Position numbers and translations under genes: made by a program. 64,000 nt of DNA from an uncultured Bacteroidales bacterium (GTDB lineage: Bacteria; Bacteroidota; Bacteroidia; Bacteroidales; UBA932), in the NCBI GenBank assembly GCA_946410455.1, contig CAMKAJ010000007.1, positions 1 through 64,000 on the forward strand, in the 5' to 3' direction. Below the pieces are notes generated by a model. It was not told where the DNA came from, did no database searches, and was given only the letters and a program-made list of their open reading frames with translations. Below are positions 17,051 to 25,574 of the stretch, piece by piece. Numbering within the stretch: the first letter of the stretch is position 1; every line of letters begins with the position of its first letter.

Positions 17051-18886
17051 CTATTCTGCTTTTTCTACGGTCATTTCGCAGCTGTCGCAGTGGAAGCCGA
17101 GGGCCAGCCTCCGGCCATTATTCACCAGGAACAACGGTCCCGTTGCCTTTGCTCCTTGATGCCTTGGGCAGAGGCCGAGTTCGTACTTCACGCAGTATCG
17201 GGTTCGCATCAGCGGTTCTTGCAGCTCTCCGCGTTTTTGGCCTGTGGAGTGTAAGTTGTTGATATTCACGGGGTTGTTGAAAACCGCCCCGGTTAATCCG
17301 CCCAGGCGTTTTTTATTAATATCCTGAATATCATTAGGTTCCGTTTTGCTGCATGGCTGCCAGGGCACCCGAGACAGTGAGGCTGCGGGAATATCAGAAG
17401 CCAAGCAGCGCCGCATAGAATTAATTGTAGAAGCCGAAAGCAGAGGCAGAGCCCCGCCACGCGTCTCTACAGTAACAGAACGCACGCGGAATGCGTATTC
17501 ACCGCTCCGCTTACCCAGTTGCTCCCGCAGCATAGCCTCGGCACGCTCGCGGTTCTCGGCCTTCTCTACGTCGGCATTGAAGCTGCTCAGCACCTTGCGG
17601 CCATCCTCTGTCTGTGCAGCAAGATCAATCGTAAAATCTCCGAAGATGCGTACATCAACATCCACCGAAACCTCACGGTGGGGACTCCGGGCTTCTATCT
17701 CCCGTTCAAACGACGCGTTGATGTTGCGGAACAATCGAATCCTGGGCCGTAAGCCGTCTGTTCTCTTGCACCAAATGCCAAATCCTTCACAGCGATCACC
17801 CCTGAAACCTACCACAGAGCCCTTATTAGAGAATGCGAAGCCGTCTCCGTTGTTGAGCCTCAAACCTGCACTAGCTGGCTTAAGTTCCACGTGAAACTGT
17901 GCGCCGGAAGGCCGTACGGAGACCACTTCCCCTACATATTCGCCCATAGATTTGGGCGCGTCCATCGAGGCCCAGCTGCCTCGCTTTCCGTCCAGCCACC
18001 ACTGTGTATATCCCCGGTTGAAAGTCTTATTGGAATCGGGCATAAAGCCCTCTGAGACCTTGCCGAACGAGGCACGGCGATACAACTCCGGGAAGCGGGC
18101 AACCAGCTCGTCGAGAGCCAGGCTATACTCCCTCACCACGTTCTTTACGTACGAGGCGTTCTTCAGCCGTCCCTCTATCTTAAACGAGCATACACCGGCC
18201 TCGGCCAGTTCCTGCAGCCGGCTGAGGAGATTAAAGTCGCGCAGCGACAGCAGGGCCTTGTTGCGCACCAGCACGCGACCCGAAGAATCCTGCAAATCGT
18301 AAAGCGACCGGCAGGCCTGAATGCATTCGCCACGGTCTGCGCTGCGTCCGTCCAGGTACTCAGACAGCCGGCACTCGCCGCTATAGCAGACGCAGAGCGC
18401 TCCGTGCACGAAAAACTCCAGTTCGCAGCCCACGGCGGCCCGTATCTGGCGAATATCATCCAGCGAAAGGCCGCGCTCAAGAATAAGGCGGCTGCATCCG
18501 AGGCCATCAAAATATCGAGCCCTCTCTACGCTGCGTATCGAGCATTGTGTAGATGCGTGCATGGGCAGGTGGATGCCCGGGAGCTGCAACAGCCTCTCTT
18601 CGCGGAAGATAAAAGCATCTACCCCGGCCTCCTGGGCCTGCAGCATCTGGGAGTGGAGCTCTTCCCACTCATCGTCATACACAAGGGTGTTGACGGTAAG
18701 ATATACCCGCACGCCGAAGCGGTGGGCATACTCGCAAAGCTCCGCAATGTCCTCGAAACTGTTCCCGGCGGCCTTGCGGTTTCCGAAACCGGGACCACCG
18801 ATGTAAACGGCATCGGCACCGCAGTCAATTGCCGCGATGCCGACCGTCTTGTCTTTCGCAGGAGCGAGGAGCTCGAGAGAAATCAT
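17051..18886 (-). CDS. U32-family peptidase-like protein (RlhA/TrhP-type RNA hydroxylation)
   Basis: 611 aa. U32 proteins were named peptidases, but E. coli YegQ/TrhP and RlhA are prephenate-dependent RNA hydroxylation factors. Visible are the start ELLAPAKDKTVGIAAIDCGADAVYIGG, MHASTQCSI, and the Cys-rich block HGALCVCYSGECRLSEYLDG...RGECIQACR, whose cysteines probably hold an Fe-S cluster. The C-terminal 200 residues form a beta-rich domain ending in a CxxC (HCDSCEMTVEKAE). Its ATG overlaps the stop of the TPR gene (TAATG). Role as RNA modification enzyme is inferred from family. Confidence 0.85.
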   Translation of the reverse strand: MISLELLAPAKDKTVGIAAIDCGADAVYIGGPGFGNRKAAGNSFEDIAELCEYAHRFGVRVYLTVNTLVYDDEWEELHSQMLQAQEAGVDAFIFREERLLQLPGIHLPMHASTQCSIRSVERARYFDGLGCSRLILERGLSLDDIRQIRAAVGCELEFFVHGALCVCYSGECRLSEYLDGRSADRGECIQACRSLYDLQDSSGRVLVRNKALLSLRDFNLLSRLQELAEAGVCSFKIEGRLKNASYVKNVVREYSLALDELVARFPELYRRASFGKVSEGFMPDSNKTFNRGYTQWWLDGKRGSWASMDAPKSMGEYVGEVVSVRPSGAQFHVELKPASAGLRLNNGDGFAFSNKGSVVGFRGDRCEGFGIWCKRTDGLRPRIRLFRNINASFEREIEARSPHREVSVDVDVRIFGDFTIDLAAQTEDGRKVLSSFNADVEKAENRERAEAMLREQLGKRSGEYAFRVRSVTVETRGGALPLLSASTINSMRRCLASDIPAASLSRVPWQPCSKTEPNDIQDINKKRLGGLTGAVFNNPVNINNLHSTGQKRGELQEPLMRTRYCVKYELGLCPRHQGAKATGPLFLVNNGRRLALGFHCDSCEMTVEKAE

Positions 18887-19818
18887 TACTTGAGTGCGCT
18901 CAGTGCCTTCTGGGCGTCGGCGCCGTACTTAGGATCGGAGACAGCCTTCTGGTAGAACTCCTTGGCCTTGGCGTTGTTCTTGGCCTGCTGGTACAGGGCA
19001 CCAACCTGCAGGGCAATTGCGCCGGCGTTCTTGTTGTCCGGAGCTGCTTCCAGGAACTGCTCGTAAAAGTCGATGGCCTCTGCATTCTTGCCTGCGCTCT
19101 GTGCTGCGCGGCCGGCAAGATAAAGTGCGTTGGGATTATTGCCGTACTCGTAGGCCGATTTGGCTGCGGTAATGGCATCTGCGAACTTCTTTGCGGTAAG
19201 GCTGGCCTGTGCGGCAGAAAGGTAGATATTGCCGATACGTGCGTTTGCATTCTTCTCCTGGCCGTTGGCGGCAGCAAGCTTGTAAGCCTCGATAGCCTCG
19301 TCGGTCTTGCCTGCGCCCCTGAGGGCCTCACCTTTCTGGAAGGCTGCGTTGCCGTTGTCGGGATCGCTCTCCAGAACCTTGTCGAAAACGGCCACTGCAG
19401 CCTCGAACTCTTTGGCTCTGAGCAGGCTGCTGCCCTGCTTGGAGTAAATCTGAGGGATAATGGCCTCTGCCTTTGCGGCAGTATCTTCATCGCCATACTC
19501 TTTGGCGGCGGCAATTGTCTCCTGATATTTTGCGATAGCCTCTTCGAACTTGTTCTCTTTCAGCAGTCCGCTGGCTACGTTGCTCATTATTCGGGGAATG
19601 ATACCTTTGCAGGTCTCTACGAGTTCCAAACCTTCATCTCCGCAGGCCTCTGCCATCTTAAGGGCCTCCTGGAATCCAGCGAGGGCGGTTGTGAGATCTC
19701 CGGTAGAGAGAGACTCGTTGGCGAGTTTTGCGGTTTCTGTTGCGTCTGCCATACTCTGGGCGGACAACATTGTTGCAGCTGCAAAAAGGGCAGCGAGGGA
19801 AACTAAAATCTTTTTCAT
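18886..19818 (-). CDS. Exported tetratricopeptide-repeat protein
   Basis: 310 aa from the ATG at 19818, giving signal peptide MKKILVSLAALFAAATMLSA. The rest is Ala-rich TPR-type helical repeats: GDLTTALAGFQEALKMAE, NKFEEAIAKYQETIAAAKEYG, KEFEAAVAVFDKVLESDPDN, GKTDEAIEAYKLAAANG, GKNAEAIDFYEQFLEAAPDN, NNAKAKEFYQKAVSDPKYG. Likely a periplasmic protein-interaction scaffold; partner unknown. Translationally coupled to the U32 gene, though no functional link is obvious. Confidence 0.85.
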   Translation of the reverse strand: MKKILVSLAALFAAATMLSAQSMADATETAKLANESLSTGDLTTALAGFQEALKMAEACGDEGLELVETCKGIIPRIMSNVASGLLKENKFEEAIAKYQETIAAAKEYGDEDTAAKAEAIIPQIYSKQGSSLLRAKEFEAAVAVFDKVLESDPDNGNAAFQKGEALRGAGKTDEAIEAYKLAAANGQEKNANARIGNIYLSAAQASLTAKKFADAITAAKSAYEYGNNPNALYLAGRAAQSAGKNAEAIDFYEQFLEAAPDNKNAGAIALQVGALYQQAKNNAKAKEFYQKAVSDPKYGADAQKALSALK

Positions 19819-19845
19819 CTCTTCTTTCGTTTTAGAATCGAGCCA

Positions 19846-19853
19846 CAAATTTA
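19846..19853 (-). promoter_or_regulatory. -7 box for TPR-U32 operon
   Basis: TAAATTTG on the minus strand, about 27 nt before the ATG at 19818. Confidence 0.45.
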
Positions 19854-19886
19854 GCAAAAATATTACATTATGTGTGCCAAATATGC

Positions 19887-19894
19887 TACCTTTG
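19887..19894 (+). promoter_or_regulatory. -7 box for aspA
   Basis: TACCTTTG matches TAnnTTTG, 28 nt before the aspA ATG at 19923. Confidence 0.5.
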
Positions 19895-19922
19895 CGTAAC
19901 TAGTGAAAAAAAAGTCTGTAAA

Positions 19923-21335
19923 ATGTCTGAAAAGAAATACCGGGTCGAGAGCGACCTCATCGGAGAACTTAATGTACCAGAAGACGCCTACTACGGAGTG
20001 CAAACCCAGAGGGCGCTGAACAACTACCAAATATCCACCACCCGCATGTACCACTACCCGGAGTACATTGTGGCGATTGCTTACGTGAAGATGGCGGCGG
20101 CCAGCGCCAACGCAGAACTTGGAGTTCTGGACCCCAAGATTGCAGACGCCATTGTAGCTGCCTGCAAGGAAATCGTGGACGGCAAGCTGCACGACCAGTT
20201 CCCGGTAGATATGATGCAGGGCGGAGCCGGAACCTCGGTGAACATGAATGCCAACGAGGTGATTGCCAACCGCGCCCTGGAGCTTATGGGCCACAAGAAG
20301 GGCGAGTATCAGTTCTGCTCTCCCAACGACCATGTAAACTGCGCCCAGAGCACCAACGACGCTTATCCCACGGCCTTCCGTTATACCTTTGTGCGCATGA
20401 ACCGCCTGCTGGAAACATCCCTTAAGGACCTCATTGCATCGTTCCGCGCCAAGGGGCTAGAGTTCAAGGATATCATTAAGATGGGCCGCACGCAGCTTCA
20501 GGATGCAGTTCCCATGACCTCCGGGCAGGAGTTCAACGCTTTTGCCAACAATCTGGAGGAAGAGCTTGCCAACCTCGACCGTAACGCAGTGCTGCTCAAA
20601 GAGATAAACATGGGCGGAACAGCTATCGGTACCGGCCTCAATGCAGTCCCCGGCTTTGCCGAGCTCTGCACCAGGAAGATGAGCGAGTTTACCGGCGACC
20701 ACTTTGAGAAGGCTCCCGACCTGGTGGAGGCAACCCCCGACACCGGCGCATACGTAAGCTACTCGGCGGCCCTCAAGCGCCTCGCCATCAAGCTCAGCAA
20801 GATTTGCAATGACCTGCGCCTCATGGCTTCCGGCCCCCGCTGCGGCCTGCACGAGATCAACCTGCCCGCTATGGCTCCCGGTTCTTCCATCATGCCCGGC
20901 AAGGTGAACCCGGTTATCCCCGAAGTTACCAATCAGGTGTGCTTCAAGGTGATAGGCAACGACACATGCGTAGCTTTTGCCGCCGAGGCGGGCCAGCTCC
21001 AGCTCAACGTGATGGAGCCCGTGATTGCCCAGAGCATCCTGGAGAGCATCACCTGGCTGCGCAACGCCATGGATACCCTGCGCACCAAGTGCATAGATGG
21101 CATCACCGTCAACGCGGAGCATTGCTACGAGATGGTCAAGAACTCCATCGGCATTGTTACTGCCCTCAACCCTTATATTGGCTACAAGACCTCCACCAAG
21201 GTGGCCAAGGAGGCCCTGGAATCGGGCCGCAGCGTTTACGACCTTGTACTGGAGCATGGATATATGACAAAGGAGAAACTGGACGAAGCTCTTGACCCTA
21301 AGGCGATGACCAGTTCGCACGAGTTTTTGAAGTAG
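19923..21335 (+). CDS. aspA: Aspartate ammonia-lyase
   Basis: 470 aa cytoplasmic enzyme that converts L-aspartate to fumarate and ammonia. The ATG at 19923 gives the normal start (MSEKKYRVESDLIGELNVPE); a longer reading from 19872 adds residues unlike the family. Visible are YYGVQTQRALNNYQIS, GAGTSVNMNANEVIANRA, the substrate-binding NAQSTND-type NCAQSTNDAYPTA, and the catalytic loop GSSIMPGKVNPVIPEV. In Bacteroidales it can feed fumarate into anaerobic respiration. Class II fumarase is the close alternative, but the overall sequence fits AspA better. The M16-like gene starts 3 nt after its stop. Confidence 0.93.
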   Translation: MSEKKYRVESDLIGELNVPEDAYYGVQTQRALNNYQISTTRMYHYPEYIVAIAYVKMAAASANAELGVLDPKIADAIVAACKEIVDGKLHDQFPVDMMQGGAGTSVNMNANEVIANRALELMGHKKGEYQFCSPNDHVNCAQSTNDAYPTAFRYTFVRMNRLLETSLKDLIASFRAKGLEFKDIIKMGRTQLQDAVPMTSGQEFNAFANNLEEELANLDRNAVLLKEINMGGTAIGTGLNAVPGFAELCTRKMSEFTGDHFEKAPDLVEATPDTGAYVSYSAALKRLAIKLSKICNDLRLMASGPRCGLHEINLPAMAPGSSIMPGKVNPVIPEVTNQVCFKVIGNDTCVAFAAEAGQLQLNVMEPVIAQSILESITWLRNAMDTLRTKCIDGITVNAEHCYEMVKNSIGIVTALNPYIGYKTSTKVAKEALESGRSVYDLVLEHGYMTKEKLDEALDPKAMTSSHEFLK

Positions 21336-21338
21336 AAC

Positions 21339-23900
21339 GTGAAGATACTGCATTTCATAAAAGCGGCATGCCTGGCCGCGCTCACGGGGCTGTTGTGTGG
21401 CACAAACATGGGTGCGCAGGGCCTCCCGACCCTCGACAAGGCACCCGAAATCACCACTGGAAGCCTGCCGGACGGCATCAGCTACTATTTAGTGAAGAAT
21501 CCCGGCACGCCAGGTTTTGCAGACTTTGCACTTGTGCAGCCAAAGCGCAGCGAACGCAGCAACCCAAGAGAAGAATTGGTGAGCCTCCCGCATTTCTGGG
21601 GGCGCAAACCCTACGACTTCCTGGCTTCGCATTCCGTTGGCTACAGCCGCAGGGGCCACATTCACAACTTCCGGGACGCTACGGTGTTCCGTTTTGCCGA
21701 TGTGCCTGTGGGGCAGCGCGAGGTGAGCGATTCCACCCTGCTGATGCTATTCGATATTGCCCGCTCATCTGAGTATGAGCAGGCGGTGGTGGTGAGCGGT
21801 GACATAGACGTGAATGCCGTTACGGAGCGCATCCGAATTCTCTCCATGACTATCTCGCGCCGCAAAGACTCAAGTGACGACTGGGGCTACAAGTGGCGGC
21901 CGCAGGACAAGGCGTCCATAACGGTGGCAACGTCTCCGGTGGGCGCGATAAGTGTGCGCTACCGTTCTCCCCGTACCGAAAGGGAACTGATGAACACCAT
22001 TCAGCCGGTGATGAGCAGGCTGCTGGCCAGCGAGCTGGACATAATTCTGGAGCACAGGCTGAGGGCGGCATTCATCGCGGCAGGCGTCCCGTTGGCCGAT
22101 TACCGTTACCGTTATACCGGAAGCGACGAGACGGCCGGGGACGAATTATTCTCCCTGCTCGTCTTTACTGCCCCCGAGTCGCTGGAGCAGGCGCTCAAGG
22201 TAATAGCGGGGGTGTTGGCGTCTCTCGATGAAGAAGGCGCCACGCTGGACGAAGTGCAGTTTGCCCGCACAGTGATTGCAGAATCAACCGCCCGCGAGAG
22301 CGCAGGCAAGAAGATGAGCAACTCCGAATACCTGGACAAGTGCATCGCATCTTATCTGTACGGTGCCAACCTGGCCTCTCCGGCAACGCTCAGCACCGTT
22401 TTTACCGGGCGCAAGCTCGACCTGGACCGCGAGCGTGAGCTCCTCAACCGCTATATCTCCGGCACTTTCTCTGCCAGCCGCAACTTGCACCTGCGTGTAA
22501 GCGGTCCGCAAAAGCCTGATGCAGAGCGTGTTGGCAAGATCTTCGCGGAAGGATGGAAGGAGCCGGACACTGCCGTCAGCGAGCTTCCTTCATCAGAAGA
22601 TACTTTGCGATTTATCGTGCCCCGTCGCAAAGTCAAGCTCAAGAACGCGTCTTACGATTCGTTTACCGGCGGCAAGATGTGGACCTTCTCGAACGGTGTC
22701 TCCGTGGTCTTTAAGAAGACGGAAGACAAGGGCGCTTTCCAATACGGTATGATGCTCAAGGGCGGCTGGACCGAGATTCCCGGAATACGCGGAAGCGAGG
22801 CGGCTTTTGCCGGCGACGTGCTGGCTCTCAATAAGTTTGCTGACATGAGCGCGAGCCGTCTCAAAGACATGCTGGCCATGTACGGAGTGAGTTTTGAGCC
22901 CCAGATTTCCATCTCGGACGTGCGTTTTGTGGGTACTGCCCCTTCACGCTCGCTCTCGCTCGTGCTCAAGACCATGCTGGCGGTGGCTTCCGGTACAGAG
23001 GCCGACCACGCGGCATTCGCCCGTTACCTTAGAGAGAAGCCCGTGCGGCTGAAGCGCGATATGTTCTCTGAAGAGGGCACCCAGGCGGTTCTGGACAGCA
23101 TAATGTGTCCGGGCTACCCTTATGCGGCCGGCAGTCTGCCCCAGCTGCCAAGGGAAGACTTCAACTTGCGCATGACTCAGTACCTCCTCCAGAAGACCGC
23201 GAATATGAAGAACTGCGTGATTGTGCTCGTTGGCGACCTGGATGAGGCCGTTACCCAGAAGCACCTGACTCATATTCTGTCGGGCTTCCGCACTGCTCAG
23301 AGCAGGGTTGTGCGCCCCAGGATGCAATATCCCCTAAGGGAGTGCTGGACCACTAATTCCGTGCAGGGCAACTGGCGCTCGCGCGGTGTGAGCGTGTCGC
23401 TCTGCGGGCTATGGCCGTTCGGCTCGGAGGGCTACAACCAGATGGAGCTTGCGCGCACCCTCCTCAAATCTGAGCTCGACCGTGCGCTTGCTTCCGACGG
23501 AATGTATTGCAGCGTGAGCGGACGGGCCTATCTGCTGCCGGTAGAGAAGATAACTCTTCACATTCACTGTGAGCCGGTAGTAGCCTCCGGCCTCCCGGCA
23601 GACGTGTCTCCGGCACTCTCCGTGCAGGCTCTCATGACAGTGCGTTCGGTTATTAACAATCTGGCCACCAATGCGGTAAGCGAGGCCAAGCTCAACCATC
23701 TCAAGGACATGCTGATCAACCGCCGCAAGTCGCAGGAGGGCAGCACTCCGCTCCTTCGCGATGCTGTGCTTGACCGTTATTCTATAGGGCGCGATGTCAA
23801 GGCCGGCTATGCCCAGCGCATCAAGAACGTGCAGCCGGAAGACCTTCGCAAGATGTTTGAGATGCTGAGCCATACAGACTGCGAGTACGTGGTTCAATGA
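21339..23900 (+). CDS. M16-like protein lacking the HxxEH zinc motif
   Basis: 853 aa with a GTG start (21339) 3 nt after aspA and a signal peptide (MKILHFIKAACLAALTGLLCG). The architecture is a double M16 unit: TLDKAPEITTGSLPDGISYYLVKN opening, a second half beginning KMWTFSNGVSVVFKKTEDKGAFQYGMMLKGG, and QAVVVSGDIDVNAV/CVIVLVGDLDEAV blocks. Where active M16 peptidases have HxxEH, this protein reads LPHFWGRKPYDFLASHSVGY, so zinc-dependent catalysis seems lost. Likely a periplasmic non-catalytic partner or chaperone-like subunit. Overlaps the DUF3109 gene by 4 nt. Confidence 0.8.
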   Translation: MKILHFIKAACLAALTGLLCGTNMGAQGLPTLDKAPEITTGSLPDGISYYLVKNPGTPGFADFALVQPKRSERSNPREELVSLPHFWGRKPYDFLASHSVGYSRRGHIHNFRDATVFRFADVPVGQREVSDSTLLMLFDIARSSEYEQAVVVSGDIDVNAVTERIRILSMTISRRKDSSDDWGYKWRPQDKASITVATSPVGAISVRYRSPRTERELMNTIQPVMSRLLASELDIILEHRLRAAFIAAGVPLADYRYRYTGSDETAGDELFSLLVFTAPESLEQALKVIAGVLASLDEEGATLDEVQFARTVIAESTARESAGKKMSNSEYLDKCIASYLYGANLASPATLSTVFTGRKLDLDRERELLNRYISGTFSASRNLHLRVSGPQKPDAERVGKIFAEGWKEPDTAVSELPSSEDTLRFIVPRRKVKLKNASYDSFTGGKMWTFSNGVSVVFKKTEDKGAFQYGMMLKGGWTEIPGIRGSEAAFAGDVLALNKFADMSASRLKDMLAMYGVSFEPQISISDVRFVGTAPSRSLSLVLKTMLAVASGTEADHAAFARYLREKPVRLKRDMFSEEGTQAVLDSIMCPGYPYAAGSLPQLPREDFNLRMTQYLLQKTANMKNCVIVLVGDLDEAVTQKHLTHILSGFRTAQSRVVRPRMQYPLRECWTTNSVQGNWRSRGVSVSLCGLWPFGSEGYNQMELARTLLKSELDRALASDGMYCSVSGRAYLLPVEKITLHIHCEPVVASGLPADVSPALSVQALMTVRSVINNLATNAVSEAKLNHLKDMLINRRKSQEGSTPLLRDAVLDRYSIGRDVKAGYAQRIKNVQPEDLRKMFEMLSHTDCEYVVQ

Positions 23901-24499
23901 GCAGGCAATTCGGAACCATTATACAGATAGGCGACATCCTTGTGTCTGAGGATGTGGTGCTGGAGTATTTCGCGTGCGACTATGCCGCCTGCAAGGGCGA
24001 GTGCTGCATCGAGGGTGATGCGGGCGCACCACTGGAGGAGAGTGAGCTGCCGGTGTTGGAACGCGATTACCCAAAGTACAGCGGCACCATGCGCCCTGCC
24101 GGGCGGGAGGCCGTAGCGCTTAACGGTTTCTTTGAAATCGACCGGGACGGTGAGCTTGTGACGACGCTCGTGCCCGGCTCTGGCGTTTGTGCGTATGCCT
24201 GTTACAACGAGGAAGGCGGATGTATATGCGCGATAGAGAAATGCGGCTGCACCAAACCCCGCTCCTGCTCTCTATATCCTGTGCGTGTTACGCGCTTCAA
24301 GGGCGGAGGCATGGCGCTTAACCTGCATCGCTGGGATATCTGCCGCCGTGCGTTCGAGAAGGGACGGCTGGAGGGAATAAGGGCGTACCGGTTCCTCGAG
24401 CGTCCGCTTACAGACGCCTTCGGAGCCGATTTCTATGAGGCATTGTGCGCTGCGGCCGAGAAGCTTTGCGCAGACGGCCAGACGCTTACGCAGGAATAA
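23897..24499 (+). CDS. DUF3109 family cysteine-rich protein
   Basis: 200 aa, probably cytoplasmic, with many cysteines: FACDYAACKGECCIEGDAGAP at about 27-47, then CAYACYNEEGGCICAIEKCGC and SCSLYPVR. The pattern matches DUF3109, related to YkgJ-type putative zinc or iron-cluster proteins. Function is not known. Its ATG overlaps the M16-like stop (ATGA), and its 3' end overlaps the convergent dehydrogenase by 14 nt. Confidence 0.82.
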   Translation: MSRQFGTIIQIGDILVSEDVVLEYFACDYAACKGECCIEGDAGAPLEESELPVLERDYPKYSGTMRPAGREAVALNGFFEIDRDGELVTTLVPGSGVCAYACYNEEGGCICAIEKCGCTKPRSCSLYPVRVTRFKGGGMALNLHRWDICRRAFEKGRLEGIRAYRFLERPLTDAFGADFYEALCAAAEKLCADGQTLTQE

Positions 24500-25511
24500 A
24501 CATTACCTTGCTGTAGAACTCTTTGCGCCCGAGAATCATATCGAAGGCTTTCTGATAATCTTCCAGTGCAAAACGGTGACTGACCAGCGGCCGTACATCG
24601 ATAATATGCTTTGAGATGGCGTCCAGTGCGGTGCGCCAGTCGTTGTGGGCGTCGTTGTAGCTACTGTTCCACGTGCCACGCAGGGTAAGCTGTTTGCGCA
24701 GCAGCTGGCTATAGCAGCCCTGGCTCAGAGTCATGTCGCCGAATGGATTCCCCATGCACACCACGTGCCCGAAGCTCTTTACGCTCTTGATGCAGCACTC
24801 CCAGGTCTGGCTTGCCCCGGCTCCCTCTATGCAGGCGTCGGCTCCCCGCCCGCCGGTTACGCTCTTTATATACTCGGCGGCGTCGGTCTGGGCGCTGTTT
24901 ACGGCGTCGAAGCCCATCTTGGCGGCAAACTCTACCTTGGTGGGGTCTATGTCGCAGAGGATTACCCGCGCCGCGCCGGAGGCCTTGGCCCACAGGCCCA
25001 GCATGCTGCCTATGGGGCCTGCGCCGAAGATTGCCACGGTGTCACCTATCTTTATATCTGCCAGCCCAATGGCGTGCAGAGCTACTGCGGCGGGCTCGCA
25101 CATAGCGGCTTCCTCGTAGCTTATGCCCTCAAAGGGCACAAGGTTCCACTCCTTTACCGCGATGTATTCGGCGTATGCGCCATCGCGGCGTGAGCCGTAG
25201 TAATCGTAGTCGCTGCACTGGGCATATTCGCCCACCTGGCAAGATGCGCACTTACGGCAGGGAAGCAGAGGGAATACCGCCGCCTTCTTGCCAATGAGTT
25301 CCGGCTTGTCGGCATCTACTATTTCGCCGGCGAACTCATGCCCCGGGATGGTAGGGAAATGGTAGGTCCCCTTTTTGAAAATCCTTGGAATATCGCTGCC
25401 GCAAATGCCACAGGCTTTGACTTTAAGCAATACTTCTCCCTCCTCTCGTACAGGAGTGGGGACTTCCTCGTAGCGAAGATCGCCCACAGCATGAAGATTA
25501 AGTGCTTTCAT
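24486..25511 (-). CDS. Zinc-dependent medium-chain dehydrogenase (galactitol-1-phosphate/sorbitol dehydrogenase type)
   Basis: 341 aa. MDR fold with catalytic zinc motif CGICGSDIPR (about 37), GHEFAGEIV, four structural-zinc cysteines in PCRKCASCQVGEYAQC, and NAD-binding AIFGAGPIGSMLGLWAK. The sequence resembles GatD-type polyol dehydrogenases, which oxidise a sugar alcohol (phosphate) to a ketose. No PTS or tagatose pathway genes are nearby, so the substrate is unclear. Divergent from the MATE gene with 63 nt between starts. Confidence 0.85.
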   Translation of the reverse strand: MKALNLHAVGDLRYEEVPTPVREEGEVLLKVKACGICGSDIPRIFKKGTYHFPTIPGHEFAGEIVDADKPELIGKKAAVFPLLPCRKCASCQVGEYAQCSDYDYYGSRRDGAYAEYIAVKEWNLVPFEGISYEEAAMCEPAAVALHAIGLADIKIGDTVAIFGAGPIGSMLGLWAKASGAARVILCDIDPTKVEFAAKMGFDAVNSAQTDAAEYIKSVTGGRGADACIEGAGASQTWECCIKSVKSFGHVVCMGNPFGDMTLSQGCYSQLLRKQLTLRGTWNSSYNDAHNDWRTALDAISKHIIDVRPLVSHRFALEDYQKAFDMILGRKEFYSKVMFIPA

Positions 25512-25558
25512 TGGCTCTCGTTTCTAGTATAATTCCTGCGAATTTAGCAAAGATTTTA

Positions 25559-25566
25559 TATTTTTG
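25559..25566 (+). promoter_or_regulatory. -7 box for the MATE transporter gene
   Basis: TATTTTTG matches TAnnTTTG and ends 8 nt before the ATG at 25575, leaving almost no leader. Confidence 0.4.
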
Positions 25567-25574
25567 TTCCCGCG

